Source: RH-AL1 sp965214415
GTDB taxonomy: Bacteria > Pseudomonadota > Alphaproteobacteria > Rhizobiales > Beijerinckiaceae
Length of the DNA: 64,000 bases
Reading direction: 5' to 3'
Assembly: GCA_965214415.1 (NCBI GenBank)
Contig: CBDCBQ010000002.1
Location: 186,001-250,000 of the forward strand
In this document: one piece after another, positions 25,642 to 34,021 of the stretch
Layout: the number at the start of each line of letters is the position of its first letter
Numbering within the stretch: position 1 is the stretch's first letter
Program-made: the position numbers and the translations under genes
Notes under the pieces: generated by a model
What the model was told of the DNA's origin: nothing
The model's database searches: none
Seen by the model: only the letters and a program-made list of their open reading frames with translations

Positions 25642-25851
25642 CTAGTAATGCGGCGGTGGCGGCTCCGGCGCGTCCGGCTCTCGCCGGCCGAGATCGGAGA
25701 GGCGGTCGGTCAGCATCGCCATCTCGCGGGCCAATGCCTCGATGCGCCGCCACTGCGCCGTCACCGTCGCGTCGAGCGACTCGATCGTCAGCTCCTGATG
25801 CGCCGCGCGCATCTCGAGCGCCTCGAGCCGGCCCGTCGTCTTGTCGGTCAT
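25642..25851 (-). CDS. slyX: SlyX family protein
   Basis: This 69-residue protein is a predicted coiled coil (RLEALEMRAAHQELTIESLDATVTAQWRRIEALAREM) ending in the characteristic PEPPPPHY tail. Function is unknown. The inner ATG at 25851 is chosen because upstream residues are not family-like. It lies 75 bp before the antiporter and is probably an operon member. Confidence 0.92.
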   Translation of the reverse strand: MTDKTTGRLEALEMRAAHQELTIESLDATVTAQWRRIEALAREMAMLTDRLSDLGRREPDAPEPPPPHY

Positions 25852-25907
25852 CGTATGTTGTGCTCCAGCCTGCGGCTTGCGACGCGGGGGGGGGAACGGC
25901 CCCGCGC

Positions 25908-26371
25908 TCACGACGGAGCGCGCGATGAGTCCACCACGCTCGCGATCCGATCGAGGTTTGCGATCAATCGCGTGAGCAGCGCAACAAGCTGGTCGGCCTC
26001 TTCGTCCGAGAAGCCGTCCAACGCCTCGCGGTTACCTCTTACAAGGGCCGTGATTGCGTCAGGCAGGCGCGCTTCCGCGGTGTCCGTCAACGCCACGTGG
26101 CTGCTGCGTCCATCGGCCGGGTGGGCGTACGTTGGATCAGCCCGTCCCGCTCCATGCGGGCGAGCATCTGAGCCATCGGCGGCTGCTCGATCCTGGCGAA
26201 GCGGGCGAGATCGCGCTGCGTGCTGGCCCGACCGTCCCGAAGCGCGATCAAGACCGGCAGATGCCCGACGCCAAATCCCAAGGGTTTCAAGCGCGCTTCG
26301 CTGAGGCGCGTGAAGCCCCGCGACGCGAGACTGATCAGGTGCCCGGGCGTCGAGAGCACATCCAGGTCCAT
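25908..26371 (-). pseudogene. MarR-family regulator, frameshifted
   Basis: The first frame gives the winged helix: GFGVGHLPVLIALRDGRASTQRDLARFARIEQPPMAQMLARMERDGLIQRTP. The wing and C-terminal helix (HPADGRSSHVALTDTAEARL...DQLVALLTRLIANLDRI) lie in a second frame. The break is near 26125-26135 at a short C run, consistent with loss of one base. A joined protein would be about 153 residues. It is divergent from the SnoaL-like gene, a common regulator-target layout. As written, a product truncated in the DNA-binding wing would be made. Confidence 0.85.
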
Positions 26372-26474
26372 AGAATCTTCCTGTCGCGTTGGACGATCCT
26401 ATAATACATACGTGCATATATAAGTAGCGTGCGCTTGCTTGCGAGACGAAACTCGACACCGAGGAGAGAACCCG

Positions 26475-26848
26475 ATGGATCGCGATGTGGAAACCCTCAA
26501 CAACATCTACGCCCGCTTCAACGCGCGCGACCTCGACGGCGTGCTGGCCGTGCTCGCCGTCGAGGTCGCCTGCGCCAACGGCATGGATGGCGGCCACGTC
26601 CACGGTCGCGAGGCGGTGCGCGAATACTGGATGCGCCAATGGGCGATGGTCGATCCGCATGTCGAGCCCGTGGGCTTTCACACGACGGCGGACGGCGCGG
26701 TCGTCGCGGAGGTTCGGCAGGTTGTGCGTGATCTCGACGGCGAGCCGCTTCAGGGCCAGACGCACGGGCTGAAGGACAATCGGTCGGACACGTCTTCCGG
26801 CTCGTGGACGGCAAGATGACGCGCTTCGATATCGAGGACGCCGAATGA
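26475..26848 (+). pseudogene. SnoaL/NTF2-like protein, frameshifted near the C-terminus
   Basis: About 100 residues of an NTF2-like fold are intact (MDRDVETLNNIYARFNARDLDGVLAVLA...VREYWMRQWAMVDPHV). The expected last strand VGHVFRLVDGKMTRFDIEDAE is in another frame, with the break near 26770-26785. The actual frame ends at 26819 with unrelated residues. The start has GAGGAGAG upstream. It is divergent from the broken MarR gene. Members of this fold are isomerases or hydratases or have no known activity. Confidence 0.75.
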
Positions 26849-26870
26849 GCAGCCGATCGGCCTCCGAACG

Positions 26871-27323
26871 CTACGACCCGAGCAGCTTGCGATACTGCAC
26901 GAAGCCCGAGCGGTCGCCGATCCGACCGTAGAGGACCATCGCGTCGGTGTTGGTCTCGTGCGTCAGCCAATGCACGCGCGAGCAGCCGGCGGCGCGCGCG
27001 AGTTCGTAGACGTGCTCGATGAGCTTGCGCCCGACGCCGCGCGCCCGCCCGTCCGGCGCGACGAAGAGGTCTTGCAGGTAGACGTAATCGCCGACGGTCC
27101 AGGTCGAGCGGTGGCGGATGTGGTGGACGAGGCCGACCGCGCGCGATCCGTCCCACGCCAGCGCCCCGCCCATCGGCTCGGCCGGATCGACGAGCCGCGC
27201 GAAGCTGATCGCGCTGGTCGCGTCCGGGATGGCGGCCTCGTAGAACGCTAGGTAACCGCGCCAGAGCGGCAGCCAGGCGGCATGGTCCGGCTCGCGGAAG
27301 GGGCGGATCTCGATGCTAGTCAT
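26871..27323 (-). CDS. GNAT family N-acetyltransferase
   Basis: This 150-residue single GNAT domain has LQDLFVAPDGRARGVGRKLIEHV, with the RxxGxG acetyl-CoA pyrophosphate loop, and a C-terminal ETNTDAMVLYGRIGDRSGFVQY. The substrate is unknown. Its start overlaps the stop of the XRE antitoxin gene by four bases, so it lies at the end of a three-gene unit with the toxin-antitoxin pair. Confidence 0.9.
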   Translation of the reverse strand: MTSIEIRPFREPDHAAWLPLWRGYLAFYEAAIPDATSAISFARLVDPAEPMGGALAWDGSRAVGLVHHIRHRSTWTVGDYVYLQDLFVAPDGRARGVGRKLIEHVYELARAAGCSRVHWLTHETNTDAMVLYGRIGDRSGFVQYRKLLGS

Positions 27324-27670
27324 CGCCCTTTGCCGCGGGCCTCGGCCGCATCATCGCCGATGCTGCGCAGCTTGACCGCTTGGCCTTCCGGGAACGTCAC
27401 CATCAGCTGGAGATCGCCGCCGATCGCCCTGATATACCCACGCAGGGTCGACAGCTTCATGTCGGCGCGCCGCTCCAAGCGGGAAATATAGACCTGTTTG
27501 CCGTCCAACGTCGCGGCGACTTGTGCCTGCGTGATCTGTTTCGCCCGGCGAAGATCGCGGAGCGTGTATTCCTCGGCGATGAGCTGATCCGCGCGCGCCT
27601 TGATGCGAGCGCGACGGTCGGCCGGCAGAACGGCCATCACGTCATCGAGGGGAATGCTCTTGCCGTTCAT
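27320..27670 (-). CDS. XRE-family antitoxin of a RelE/HigB-type module
   Basis: This 116-residue protein has a Cro/C1-type HTH (about residues 37-92: LRDLRRAKQITQAQVAATLDGKQVYISRLERRADMKLSTLRGYIRAIGGDL) and a short beta-rich tail. It overlaps the upstream toxin gene by four bases (ATGA). The toxin-first order is that of HigBA-like modules. It would bind and neutralise the toxin and repress the operon. Confidence 0.88.
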   Translation of the reverse strand: MNGKSIPLDDVMAVLPADRRARIKARADQLIAEEYTLRDLRRAKQITQAQVAATLDGKQVYISRLERRADMKLSTLRGYIRAIGGDLQLMVTFPEGQAVKLRSIGDDAAEARGKGR

Positions 27671-28036
27671 GGTGTCCTCTTCGAGGGTTCCAGCGATCGC
27701 AGGTGCGACGCGAACCTCTCGTCCGCTTTCGCGATAAGTCGCTTGTAGAAGCGTGTTTGCGAGATTCCCGCCTTGTCCCCAGCGACGAGCAAGACGGCAT
27801 TTCGCTCCGGATCGAAAGCGTAGGCCACGCGCCAGACGCCGCTATCCGCGTTGAAAACGAAGCTCCCTCATGTTCTTGAAGGCGGAGCCAGCGAGCGTGT
27901 CTGAAGCCGGTCGTTTCATGTTCGAGCCGATGACACGCATCTTCTCGGCCAGGGCCAGGATCTCATCCTGCACGGGATCACTCAAACGATCGAAATCCTC
28001 CTTAAAGTCCCGCTGAAATTCCACCAGCCAAGCCAT
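27667..28036 (-). pseudogene. RelE/HigB-like toxin, frameshifted
   Basis: The frame from the ATG at 28036 gives MAWLVEFQRDFKEDFDRLSDPVQDEILALAEKM...KNMRELRF, then stops after three residues. One base fewer in a four-T run at about 27861-27864 lets the frame continue as NADSGVWRVAYAFDPERNAVLLVAGDKAGISQTRFYKRLIAKADERF and end over the antitoxin start. That is the core of a phage-derived Gp49/HigB-type mRNA interferase. Basic and aromatic residues expected for RNA cleavage lie in the shifted part, so the toxin should be inactive if the shift is real. Confidence 0.85.
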
Positions 28037-28074
28037 GACTGAGTATGTCATGTAAGGACTATGTTTCGCAAGGT

Positions 28075-28683
28075 ATGTCTTCGTTGTCCCTCGTCATCAG
28101 CAACCTTCGCGGCGCGGTCGTCGGACCGGTCAGCCTTACTGTCGAGGCGGGCACCTGCGCGGCGATCACCGGGCCGTCGGGGGCCGGCAAGAGCCTCTTC
28201 CTGCGCATGATCGCCGACCTCGATCCGAGCGAGGGCGAGGTGGCCCTCGGCGCCAGCAGGCGCGAAGCCATTCCGGCGCCGGCATGGCGCGCGCGGGCGA
28301 TGCATCTCGCCGCCGAGTCCGGCTGGTGGGCGGCGCGCGTCGACGCGCATTTCCCGCCCGCCACGCTCGCCGCCGCACGCGATCTCGCCGCGCGCCTCGC
28401 GCTTCCAAAGGACGCGTTCGAGCGGCAGGTCGGCACGCTCTCGACCGGCGAACGGCAACGGCTGGCGCTGGTCCGCGCGCTGGTGCGCAAGCCCGCCTGC
28501 CTCCTGCTCGACGAGCCGACCAGCGCGCTCGACGCGGACAGCATCGCGCGCGCCGAGACCCTGCTCGTCGAGGAGCTGGCGCGCGAGACGATCCTCGTCC
28601 TGGTTTCGCACGATCCGGCGCAGGCCGCGCGGCTCGGCACGCGGCACTATCGGCTCGAGGCCGGCCGGCTGACGCCCGCATGA
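28075..28683 (+). CDS. ABC transporter ATP-binding protein, FetA (YbbL)-like
   Basis: This 202-residue compact ATPase has Walker A GPSGAGKSLFLRMIADLDPSEGEV, the signature LSTGERQRLALVRAL, Walker B CLLLDEPTSALD and the switch LVSHDP. With the following permease it matches the E. coli FetAB (YbbLM) pair, linked to iron export and oxidative-stress resistance. The ATG at 28075 has only a close AAGG; other starts slightly upstream cannot be excluded. It overlaps the permease by four bases. Confidence 0.85.
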   Translation: MSSLSLVISNLRGAVVGPVSLTVEAGTCAAITGPSGAGKSLFLRMIADLDPSEGEVALGASRREAIPAPAWRARAMHLAAESGWWAARVDAHFPPATLAAARDLAARLALPKDAFERQVGTLSTGERQRLALVRALVRKPACLLLDEPTSALDADSIARAETLLVEELARETILVLVSHDPAQAARLGTRHYRLEAGRLTPA

Positions 28684-29471
28684 CGCCCGTCGCTCTCTCG
28701 CCTAGCGATCTGGCGATCGCCGCCTCGCTGGTGCTGGTCGACGCAAGCCTGTCCTTCGTCTTCCGGCTCGACCTGCACCGGCAGATCGCCATCGCGTCGG
28801 TGCGGCTCGTCGTCCAGCTCGTCGCGGTCGGCTACGTGCTGCGTATCGTGTTCGCGCTCGACAGCCCCGCCGCCACTCTGGGCATTGCCGCGATCATGCT
28901 GCTGGTTGCCGCGCGCGAGGTGGCGGCCCGCCCTGCCCGCCAGCTGAAGGGCTGGGGCAACCTCCTCGTCGGGGCGACCAGCGTCACGCTGGCGACCGCG
29001 CTCACCGCCGTGCTGGCGCTGACGACGGCGATCCGCCCGCAGCCGTGGTACGACCCCCGCTACGCGCTGCCGCTCACCGGCATCATCCTCGGAAGCGTGC
29101 TCAACGCCGGCTCGATCACCCTCGACGGCGTCATGTCCGGCTTTCCGCGCGAGCGAGCCGAGATCGAGGCGCGGTTGGCGCTGGGCGAGACGTTCGCCGA
29201 CGCCACCCGGCCCATCGTGGTCGCCGCGATCCGGCGCGGAATGGTGCCGCTGATCAATCAGATGTCGGCGGCCGGCCTCGTCACGCTGCCCGGAATCATG
29301 ACCGGCCAGATCCTGGCCGGGATGGACCCGCTCGACGCGGTCAAATACCAGATCCTGCTGATGTTCCTGCTGGCCGGAGCAAGCGGGCTCGTCGCGGTCT
29401 CGATCGCGTTCCTCGCGGCACGCCGCTTCACCGACGATCGCCAGCGGCTGCGGCTCGATCGGCTGGTGTGA
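28680..29471 (+). CDS. ABC transporter permease, FetB (YbbM)-like
   Basis: This 263-residue inner-membrane protein has about seven helices and the UPF0014/FetB signatures: LTGIILGSVLNAGSITLDG, RRGMVPLINQMSAAGLVTLPGIMTGQILAGMDPLDAVKYQI. It is coupled to the ATPase by an ATGA overlap. It is convergent with the radical SAM gene, with six bases between the ends. Confidence 0.92.
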   Translation: MTPVALSPSDLAIAASLVLVDASLSFVFRLDLHRQIAIASVRLVVQLVAVGYVLRIVFALDSPAATLGIAAIMLLVAAREVAARPARQLKGWGNLLVGATSVTLATALTAVLALTTAIRPQPWYDPRYALPLTGIILGSVLNAGSITLDGVMSGFPRERAEIEARLALGETFADATRPIVVAAIRRGMVPLINQMSAAGLVTLPGIMTGQILAGMDPLDAVKYQILLMFLLAGASGLVAVSIAFLAARRFTDDRQRLRLDRLV

Positions 29472-29477
29472 CCCGCC

Positions 29478-31130
29478 TTAAGCGACGGCGGCGACCGGCT
29501 CCAAGGTCAGCACATCGACCGCGACCGCCGACGAGCGCGCCGGCTGCTCGAAGTCGTTCCACAGGCCCGCGTCGATCTGCGCGATGCGCGCGTTCACGGT
29601 GCGGACGAGGTATTGCGAGAACGTATAAAGGTGGACGTAGTGCGAGATGTTGCGCACCACGGCCTCGAGCGCCTTGGGGTTGACGCGGTAGATTTCCCAC
29701 AAGCTCGACCAGAACGGCTTGCGCAGCTCGGGATGCTTCACCGTCATGAACCAGGCGAGCTTGAGGAACGCGCGAAGTTCGCGCAGCTCCCGACCCAGGA
29801 AGAACTTGCGCTTGGCGTGTCGCACCGGCCGCAGCAGATGCCCGAGCACGCGGACGCGATGGAAGAATACCTTCGGCGAGTACACCTCGGCGACGACGTC
29901 GCGATAGTCCGCCATGATGTCGCGACGCGGACGCAGCGTCTGAAAGTTGAGCCCGGCGGTGCACATGTCGCCCGACTCGGTCATCGTCCGACGGAAGCCG
30001 TCGAACAGGCGCCCCTCCTTGGCGAGGCGCCGCGACAGCTGCGTGTTCGGCAGCGCGGTGAGGATCGAGATGGTCGCGGTCGGCACGCTGGTGTCGCGGA
30101 TGCAGCCAGCCAGCATCGGCGCGATCGTCTGCTGCTCCGTGTCGAAGCCGACCACAAAGCCGGCGACGACATACATGCCGTGCGCGTAGATGCGATGCAC
30201 GCTCTCGGCGATGCCGCGGCGGATGTTCTGCTTCTTCTGCATCTGAATCAGCGTCGCCTCGTCCGGCGTCTCGATCCCGGTGAACAGCGCGAAATAGCCG
30301 GCCGAGCTCATCATCGTCATGAGATCGGCATCGTCGGACAGATTCAGCGAAGCCTCGGTCGACAGCTTGAACGGGTAGCCGCGCTTCTCCTGCCAGTCGA
30401 TCAGGTGCGGCAGGAAGAGCTTGATCGCTTTCTTGTTGCCGATGAGATTGTCGTCGACGAAGTCGACGTGGCCGCGGTAGCCGAGCTTGTGCAGGGCGTC
30501 GAGCTCGGCGAGCATCTGCTCGTTCGTCTTGGTGCGCGGCCTGCGTCCGTACAGCTCGATGATGTCGCAGAACTCGCAGGTGAACGGGCATCCGCGCGAA
30601 TACTGCACGTTGACCCAGGCGTAATTGTCGAACTTGATGAGATCGAAGCGCGGGATCGGCGTCGTCGTCACGTCGGCCTGGAACTTCGGCGCGACGAAGC
30701 GGCCCTTGCGCTCGCCGCGCTCGTAGGCGGCGATGAAGTCGGCTATCACGCTCTCGGCCTCGCCAACGACCATGAAGTCCGCCTCGCCGTAGACGTCGGG
30801 CGTCGAGGTCGGCGCCGGGCCACCGACGCAGACGGGCACGCCGAGCCGCACACAGGAGCCGATGATCGCCAGCGTGTCGGGCTCCTGCGGCAGCATCCCG
30901 CCGGTCATGACCATGTCGACGGCGGTGATGTCGGCGTCGCTCAGCTCCTCGACGTTGCGGTCGATCAGCTTGATCTTCCAGCTCGTCGGCAGCATCGCGG
31001 CGACGGTGATCAGCCCGAGCGGCGGCGCCAGGCTGCACGCGCCGAGAAGCTGCACGGTGCCCTGCATGCTCCAAAACGAGTTCGGATTGAAACGCGGGTT
31101 GACGAACAGAACGCGAGGTGGCTGCTGCAT
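29478..31130 (-). CDS. B12-binding radical SAM protein with DUF4070-like C-terminus
   Basis: This protein has 550 residues. A Rossmann-type cobalamin-binding domain (about 1-190, with LAPPLGLITVAAMLP and GGPAPTSTPDVYGEADFMVVGEAE) precedes a radical SAM barrel (about 195-420) with the [4Fe-4S] motif CPFTCEFCD. The C-terminal helical region resembles DUF4070 (about 430-550). The family includes the hopanoid C-2 methylase HpnP and related enzymes. The exact substrate here is not determined. It is not BchE, whose cysteine-motif context differs, and acsF supplies the cyclase. GGAGA lies upstream of the ATG at 31130; a longer frame to 31235 is less likely. Confidence 0.85.
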   Translation of the reverse strand: MQQPPRVLFVNPRFNPNSFWSMQGTVQLLGACSLAPPLGLITVAAMLPTSWKIKLIDRNVEELSDADITAVDMVMTGGMLPQEPDTLAIIGSCVRLGVPVCVGGPAPTSTPDVYGEADFMVVGEAESVIADFIAAYERGERKGRFVAPKFQADVTTTPIPRFDLIKFDNYAWVNVQYSRGCPFTCEFCDIIELYGRRPRTKTNEQMLAELDALHKLGYRGHVDFVDDNLIGNKKAIKLFLPHLIDWQEKRGYPFKLSTEASLNLSDDADLMTMMSSAGYFALFTGIETPDEATLIQMQKKQNIRRGIAESVHRIYAHGMYVVAGFVVGFDTEQQTIAPMLAGCIRDTSVPTATISILTALPNTQLSRRLAKEGRLFDGFRRTMTESGDMCTAGLNFQTLRPRRDIMADYRDVVAEVYSPKVFFHRVRVLGHLLRPVRHAKRKFFLGRELRELRAFLKLAWFMTVKHPELRKPFWSSLWEIYRVNPKALEAVVRNISHYVHLYTFSQYLVRTVNARIAQIDAGLWNDFEQPARSSAVAVDVLTLEPVAAVA

Positions 31131-31267
31131 CGGCTTGAAATCTCCGCCTGGCGTCGTCGTAGCGCAAATGACATCGCAGGGCCAGCGTGGGCATGCAGAC
31201 CTCGGGCCACGGTCGCTTTTGTGGCGCGACGGCATCGATAATGCGGTGTGCTTGATCCAAAGGGCAG

Positions 31268-32158
31268 ATGACCCAGTCGCCTAGCTACACCGTCCCCGAC
31301 CGCGCCGAGGCCGCGACGCTCGCGCCCGGCCTGCATGTCGTCGCGACGCCGATCGGCAATCTCGGTGACATCTCCTTGCGGGCGCTGGCGACGCTGGCCG
31401 CCGCGAGCCTCGTCGTCGCCGAGGACACGCGGGTCACCAAGGTGCTGCTGACGCACTACGGTATCGCCACCGCGCTCGTCGCCTATCACGAGCACAACGC
31501 CGCCGAGATGCGGCCGCGCCTGATCGCGCGGCTGGCGGCGGGCGAGGCCCTCGCGCTTGTCTCCGATGCGGGCACGCCGCTCGTCTCCGACCCGGGATTT
31601 CGCCTCGTCGGCGCGGCGCTGGAGCAGGGGTTCGCGGTCACCGCGATCCCCGGCCCGTCGGCTCTGCTCGCTGGCCTCGTCGTCGCCGGGCTGCCGACGA
31701 GCCGGTTTTTCTTCGAGGGGTTCCTGCCGGTGCGGAGCGCCGCGCGCCGCCAGCGCATCGCCGAGCTGGCGGCGGTGCCGGGCACGCTGATCTTCTACGA
31801 ATCGCCGCGCCGCGTCGCCGAGTTGATGGACGATCTCACCGCCGTGCTCGGGCCGCGCGAGGCGGCGGTCGCGCGCGAGATGACCAAGCTCTACGAGGAG
31901 GTGCGTCGCGGGCCCCTGCCCGATCTCGCGGCGGCCTATGCGGCGGAGCCGGCGCCGCGCGGCGAGATCGTCGTGCTGGTGGCGCCGCCCGCCGATGGCG
32001 CGCCGGCCCTCGATGGCGACGCGCTCGACACGCGCATCCGCGATGCCCTGCGAACGCACTCGGTGAAAGACGCCGCGGCCGTCGTCGCCGGCGAGACTGG
32101 GCAACCCCGCCGCAAGGTTTACGCGCGCGCCATCGCGCTCGCGGCCGACGTTGATTGA
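31268..32158 (+). CDS. rsmI: 16S rRNA (cytidine-1402 2'-O)-methyltransferase
   Basis: This 296-residue SAM-dependent tetrapyrrole-methylase-fold enzyme has LHVVATPIGNLGDISLRAL, AEDTRVTKVLL, LVSDAGTPLVSDPGFRLV, IPGPSALLAGLVVAGLPTSRFFFEGFLP and IFYESPRRV, which are RsmI signatures. It methylates the ribose of C1402 in the ribosomal decoding centre. It is divergent from the radical SAM gene and lies 103 bp upstream of sppA. Confidence 0.95.
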   Translation: MTQSPSYTVPDRAEAATLAPGLHVVATPIGNLGDISLRALATLAAASLVVAEDTRVTKVLLTHYGIATALVAYHEHNAAEMRPRLIARLAAGEALALVSDAGTPLVSDPGFRLVGAALEQGFAVTAIPGPSALLAGLVVAGLPTSRFFFEGFLPVRSAARRQRIAELAAVPGTLIFYESPRRVAELMDDLTAVLGPREAAVAREMTKLYEEVRRGPLPDLAAAYAAEPAPRGEIVVLVAPPADGAPALDGDALDTRIRDALRTHSVKDAAAVVAGETGQPRRKVYARAIALAADVD

Positions 32159-32261
32159 GGCGGAGCGAGCCAGTCGCGGCGCCCGTCGATCGGCGCTGTC
32201 GCGCGCGCTTGCGTGGCCCGCGCGACACTTCTAGGGTTCGGCCACCTTTGGGATCTTCTTG

Positions 32262-33227
32262 ATGTCAGCGACTTCAGATCAGCTCGTCGACCGTCGCCGC
32301 ATGCAACGTCGACTGACGCTCTGGCGCAGCCTCGCGTTCGTGGCCGTCGCGATAGCCGTGCTCGCGGTCGGCTGGCGGGTGGTCGGGACGCGCGGGGCGG
32401 GCGCGCTGGTGCCGCACATCGCCCGGCTCTCGATCGGCGGCTTGATCACCGGCGACGCCGACACGATCAAGCTGATCGACGAACTCGCCAAGTCGAACGC
32501 GTCGGCGGTGTTGGTCGACATCGACAGCCCCGGCGGCACGGTGACGGGGTCGGAGCGCGTGTTCCAGGCGCTGCGGCGCCTCTCGAGCAAGAAGCCGACC
32601 GTTGCCGTCGTCAGCGATCTCGCCGCGTCCGGCGCCTACATCGCGGCGATCGGCACCGACCACATCGTGGCGCAGGACAATTCCCTCGTCGGCTCGATCG
32701 GCGTGCTGTTCCAGTTCCCGAATTTCTCCTCCGTGCTCGACAAGATCGGCGTGAAGGTCGAGACGATCAAATCGTCGCCGCTGAAGGCCTCGCCGAACGG
32801 CTTCGAGCCGACGACCCCGCAGGCCAAGGCCGCCATCGATGCGCTCGTGGTCGACAGCTACGGCTGGTTCAAGGGCCTTGTGAAGTCGCGGCGCGGAATG
32901 GACGATCAGCAGCTCGCCGCCGTCGACGACGGGCGCGTGTTCACCGGCCGTCAGGGGATCGGGCTTCGTCTGATCGACTCGCTCGGCGAGGAGCGTGACG
33001 CGATCAAATATCTCGAGGAGTCGCGCGGCGTCGCCAAAGGATTGCCGGTGCGCGACTGGAAGCGACCGGCGGGGTTTGGCCTGCACCTGTTCAGCTCCGC
33101 GGGCGATGTCGCGCGGCTATTCGGACTCGGCTCGATCGGCGGCCTGCTGGATCAGGCGTCGCGTGTCGCCGAGGCGCGCTCGTTCGATGGGCTGATGGCG
33201 ATCTGGCAGGCGCCGTCAGGAACCTGA
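32262..33227 (+). CDS. sppA: Signal peptide peptidase SppA
   Basis: This 321-residue protein has one N-terminal membrane helix (about 20-42) and a single S49 peptidase domain. The serine nucleophile lies in VSDLAASGAYIAA, and the Lys of the Ser-Lys dyad in IGVKVETIKSSPLKA. VDIDSPGGTVTGSERVFQAL is the usual clp-like block. This is the short SppA form. It degrades leftover signal peptides in the inner membrane. It precedes ihfB as in many alphaproteobacteria. Confidence 0.94.
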   Translation: MSATSDQLVDRRRMQRRLTLWRSLAFVAVAIAVLAVGWRVVGTRGAGALVPHIARLSIGGLITGDADTIKLIDELAKSNASAVLVDIDSPGGTVTGSERVFQALRRLSSKKPTVAVVSDLAASGAYIAAIGTDHIVAQDNSLVGSIGVLFQFPNFSSVLDKIGVKVETIKSSPLKASPNGFEPTTPQAKAAIDALVVDSYGWFKGLVKSRRGMDDQQLAAVDDGRVFTGRQGIGLRLIDSLGEERDAIKYLEESRGVAKGLPVRDWKRPAGFGLHLFSSAGDVARLFGLGSIGGLLDQASRVAEARSFDGLMAIWQAPSGT

Positions 33228-33292
33228 GGCAATACATCTTGTTCTTCCTGCTTATGTTTCTTGATTTCGACACGCACGACAGGGGCTGAGTG

Positions 33293-33583
33293 ATGATCAA
33301 GTCGGAGCTGGTCCAGCGCATCGCCGATCGCAACCCGCATCTCTACCTTCGCGACGTCGAGAAGATCGTCAACGCGATCCTCGACGAGATCACCAAGGCG
33401 TTGTCGCGCGGCGACCGGGTCGAGTTGCGCGGCTTCGGCGCGTTCTCCGTCAAGCGCCGCGATGCCCGCGTCGGTCGCAATCCGCGCACCGGCGTCCATG
33501 TCGAGGTCGAGGAGAAGGCCGTGCCGTTCTTCAAGACCGGCAAGGAGATGCGCGAGCGGCTCAACGAGGGCTATATGTCGTGA
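33293..33583 (+). CDS. ihfB: Integration host factor subunit beta
   Basis: This 96-residue HU/IHF-fold protein begins MIKSELVQRIADRNPHLYLRDVEKIVNAIL and contains RVELRGFGAFSVKRRDARVGRNPRTG, the beta-arm with the intercalating Pro. The heterodimer with IhfA bends DNA and assists sigma-54 promoters, relevant to the sigma-54 activator at 44.5 kb. A GTG one codon upstream is a less likely start. Confidence 0.96.
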   Translation: MIKSELVQRIADRNPHLYLRDVEKIVNAILDEITKALSRGDRVELRGFGAFSVKRRDARVGRNPRTGVHVEVEEKAVPFFKTGKEMRERLNEGYMS

Positions 33584-33620
33584 GCGCGGCGCTGGTGTCG
33601 CGGCGGAGGAGGTCAGCCTG

Positions 33621-33980
33621 TTGCTTAAGTTCCTGAAGCTTCTGATCCTGGTGCCGATCGCGCTCGTGATCATCGCGTTCGCGATGGCCAACCGCCAAGT
33701 CATCTCGATATCGTTCGATCCGTTCTCCGAGCCGGACGCGGCCGCGGCCCTGCTGACCGCACCGCTGTTCATCCTGCTCTTCCTGACGCTCATCGTCGGC
33801 GTGATCATCGGCGGCATCGCGACGTGGTTCACGCAGGGGCGCAACCGCACCCGGGCCCGCCTCGCCGAGGACGAGGCCGATCGCTGGCGGGCCGAGGCAC
33901 GCCGCGCGCAGGAGGCGCCGCCTGTCGTGGTGTCGCCGGTGTCCACGGGACGTGGGCTTGTGCGGAGCGAATACGCGTAG
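33621..33980 (+). CDS. LapA-domain (DUF1049) inner-membrane protein
   Basis: This 119-residue protein has two hydrophobic helices (about residues 3-24 and 48-73) and NRQVISISFDPF between them, then a charged helical tail. This is the typical lipopolysaccharide-assembly LapA-like layout found after ihfB in Alphaproteobacteria. TTG at 33621 is chosen as the start: GGAGGAGG lies about 8 bases upstream and the family normally begins at this helix. Confidence 0.85.
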   Translation: MLKFLKLLILVPIALVIIAFAMANRQVISISFDPFSEPDAAAALLTAPLFILLFLTLIVGVIIGGIATWFTQGRNRTRARLAEDEADRWRAEARRAQEAPPVVVSPVSTGRGLVRSEYA

Positions 33981-34021
33981 CGCTGTCCGCGGCCTAGTCG
34001 GGCAATGCGCATGAGCCGTAC

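Noticed and set aside
26871..27323. GNAT gene as a TacT/AtaT-type acetyltransferase toxin
   Set aside because: Those toxins pair with ribbon-helix-helix antitoxins and are upstream-coupled to them; this protein looks like an ordinary GNAT, and the XRE gene already has a RelE-like partner.
29478..31130. Radical SAM/B12 protein as the anaerobic cyclase BchE
   Set aside because: The cysteine-motif surroundings and DUF4070-like tail differ from BchE, and acsF is present for the same step.
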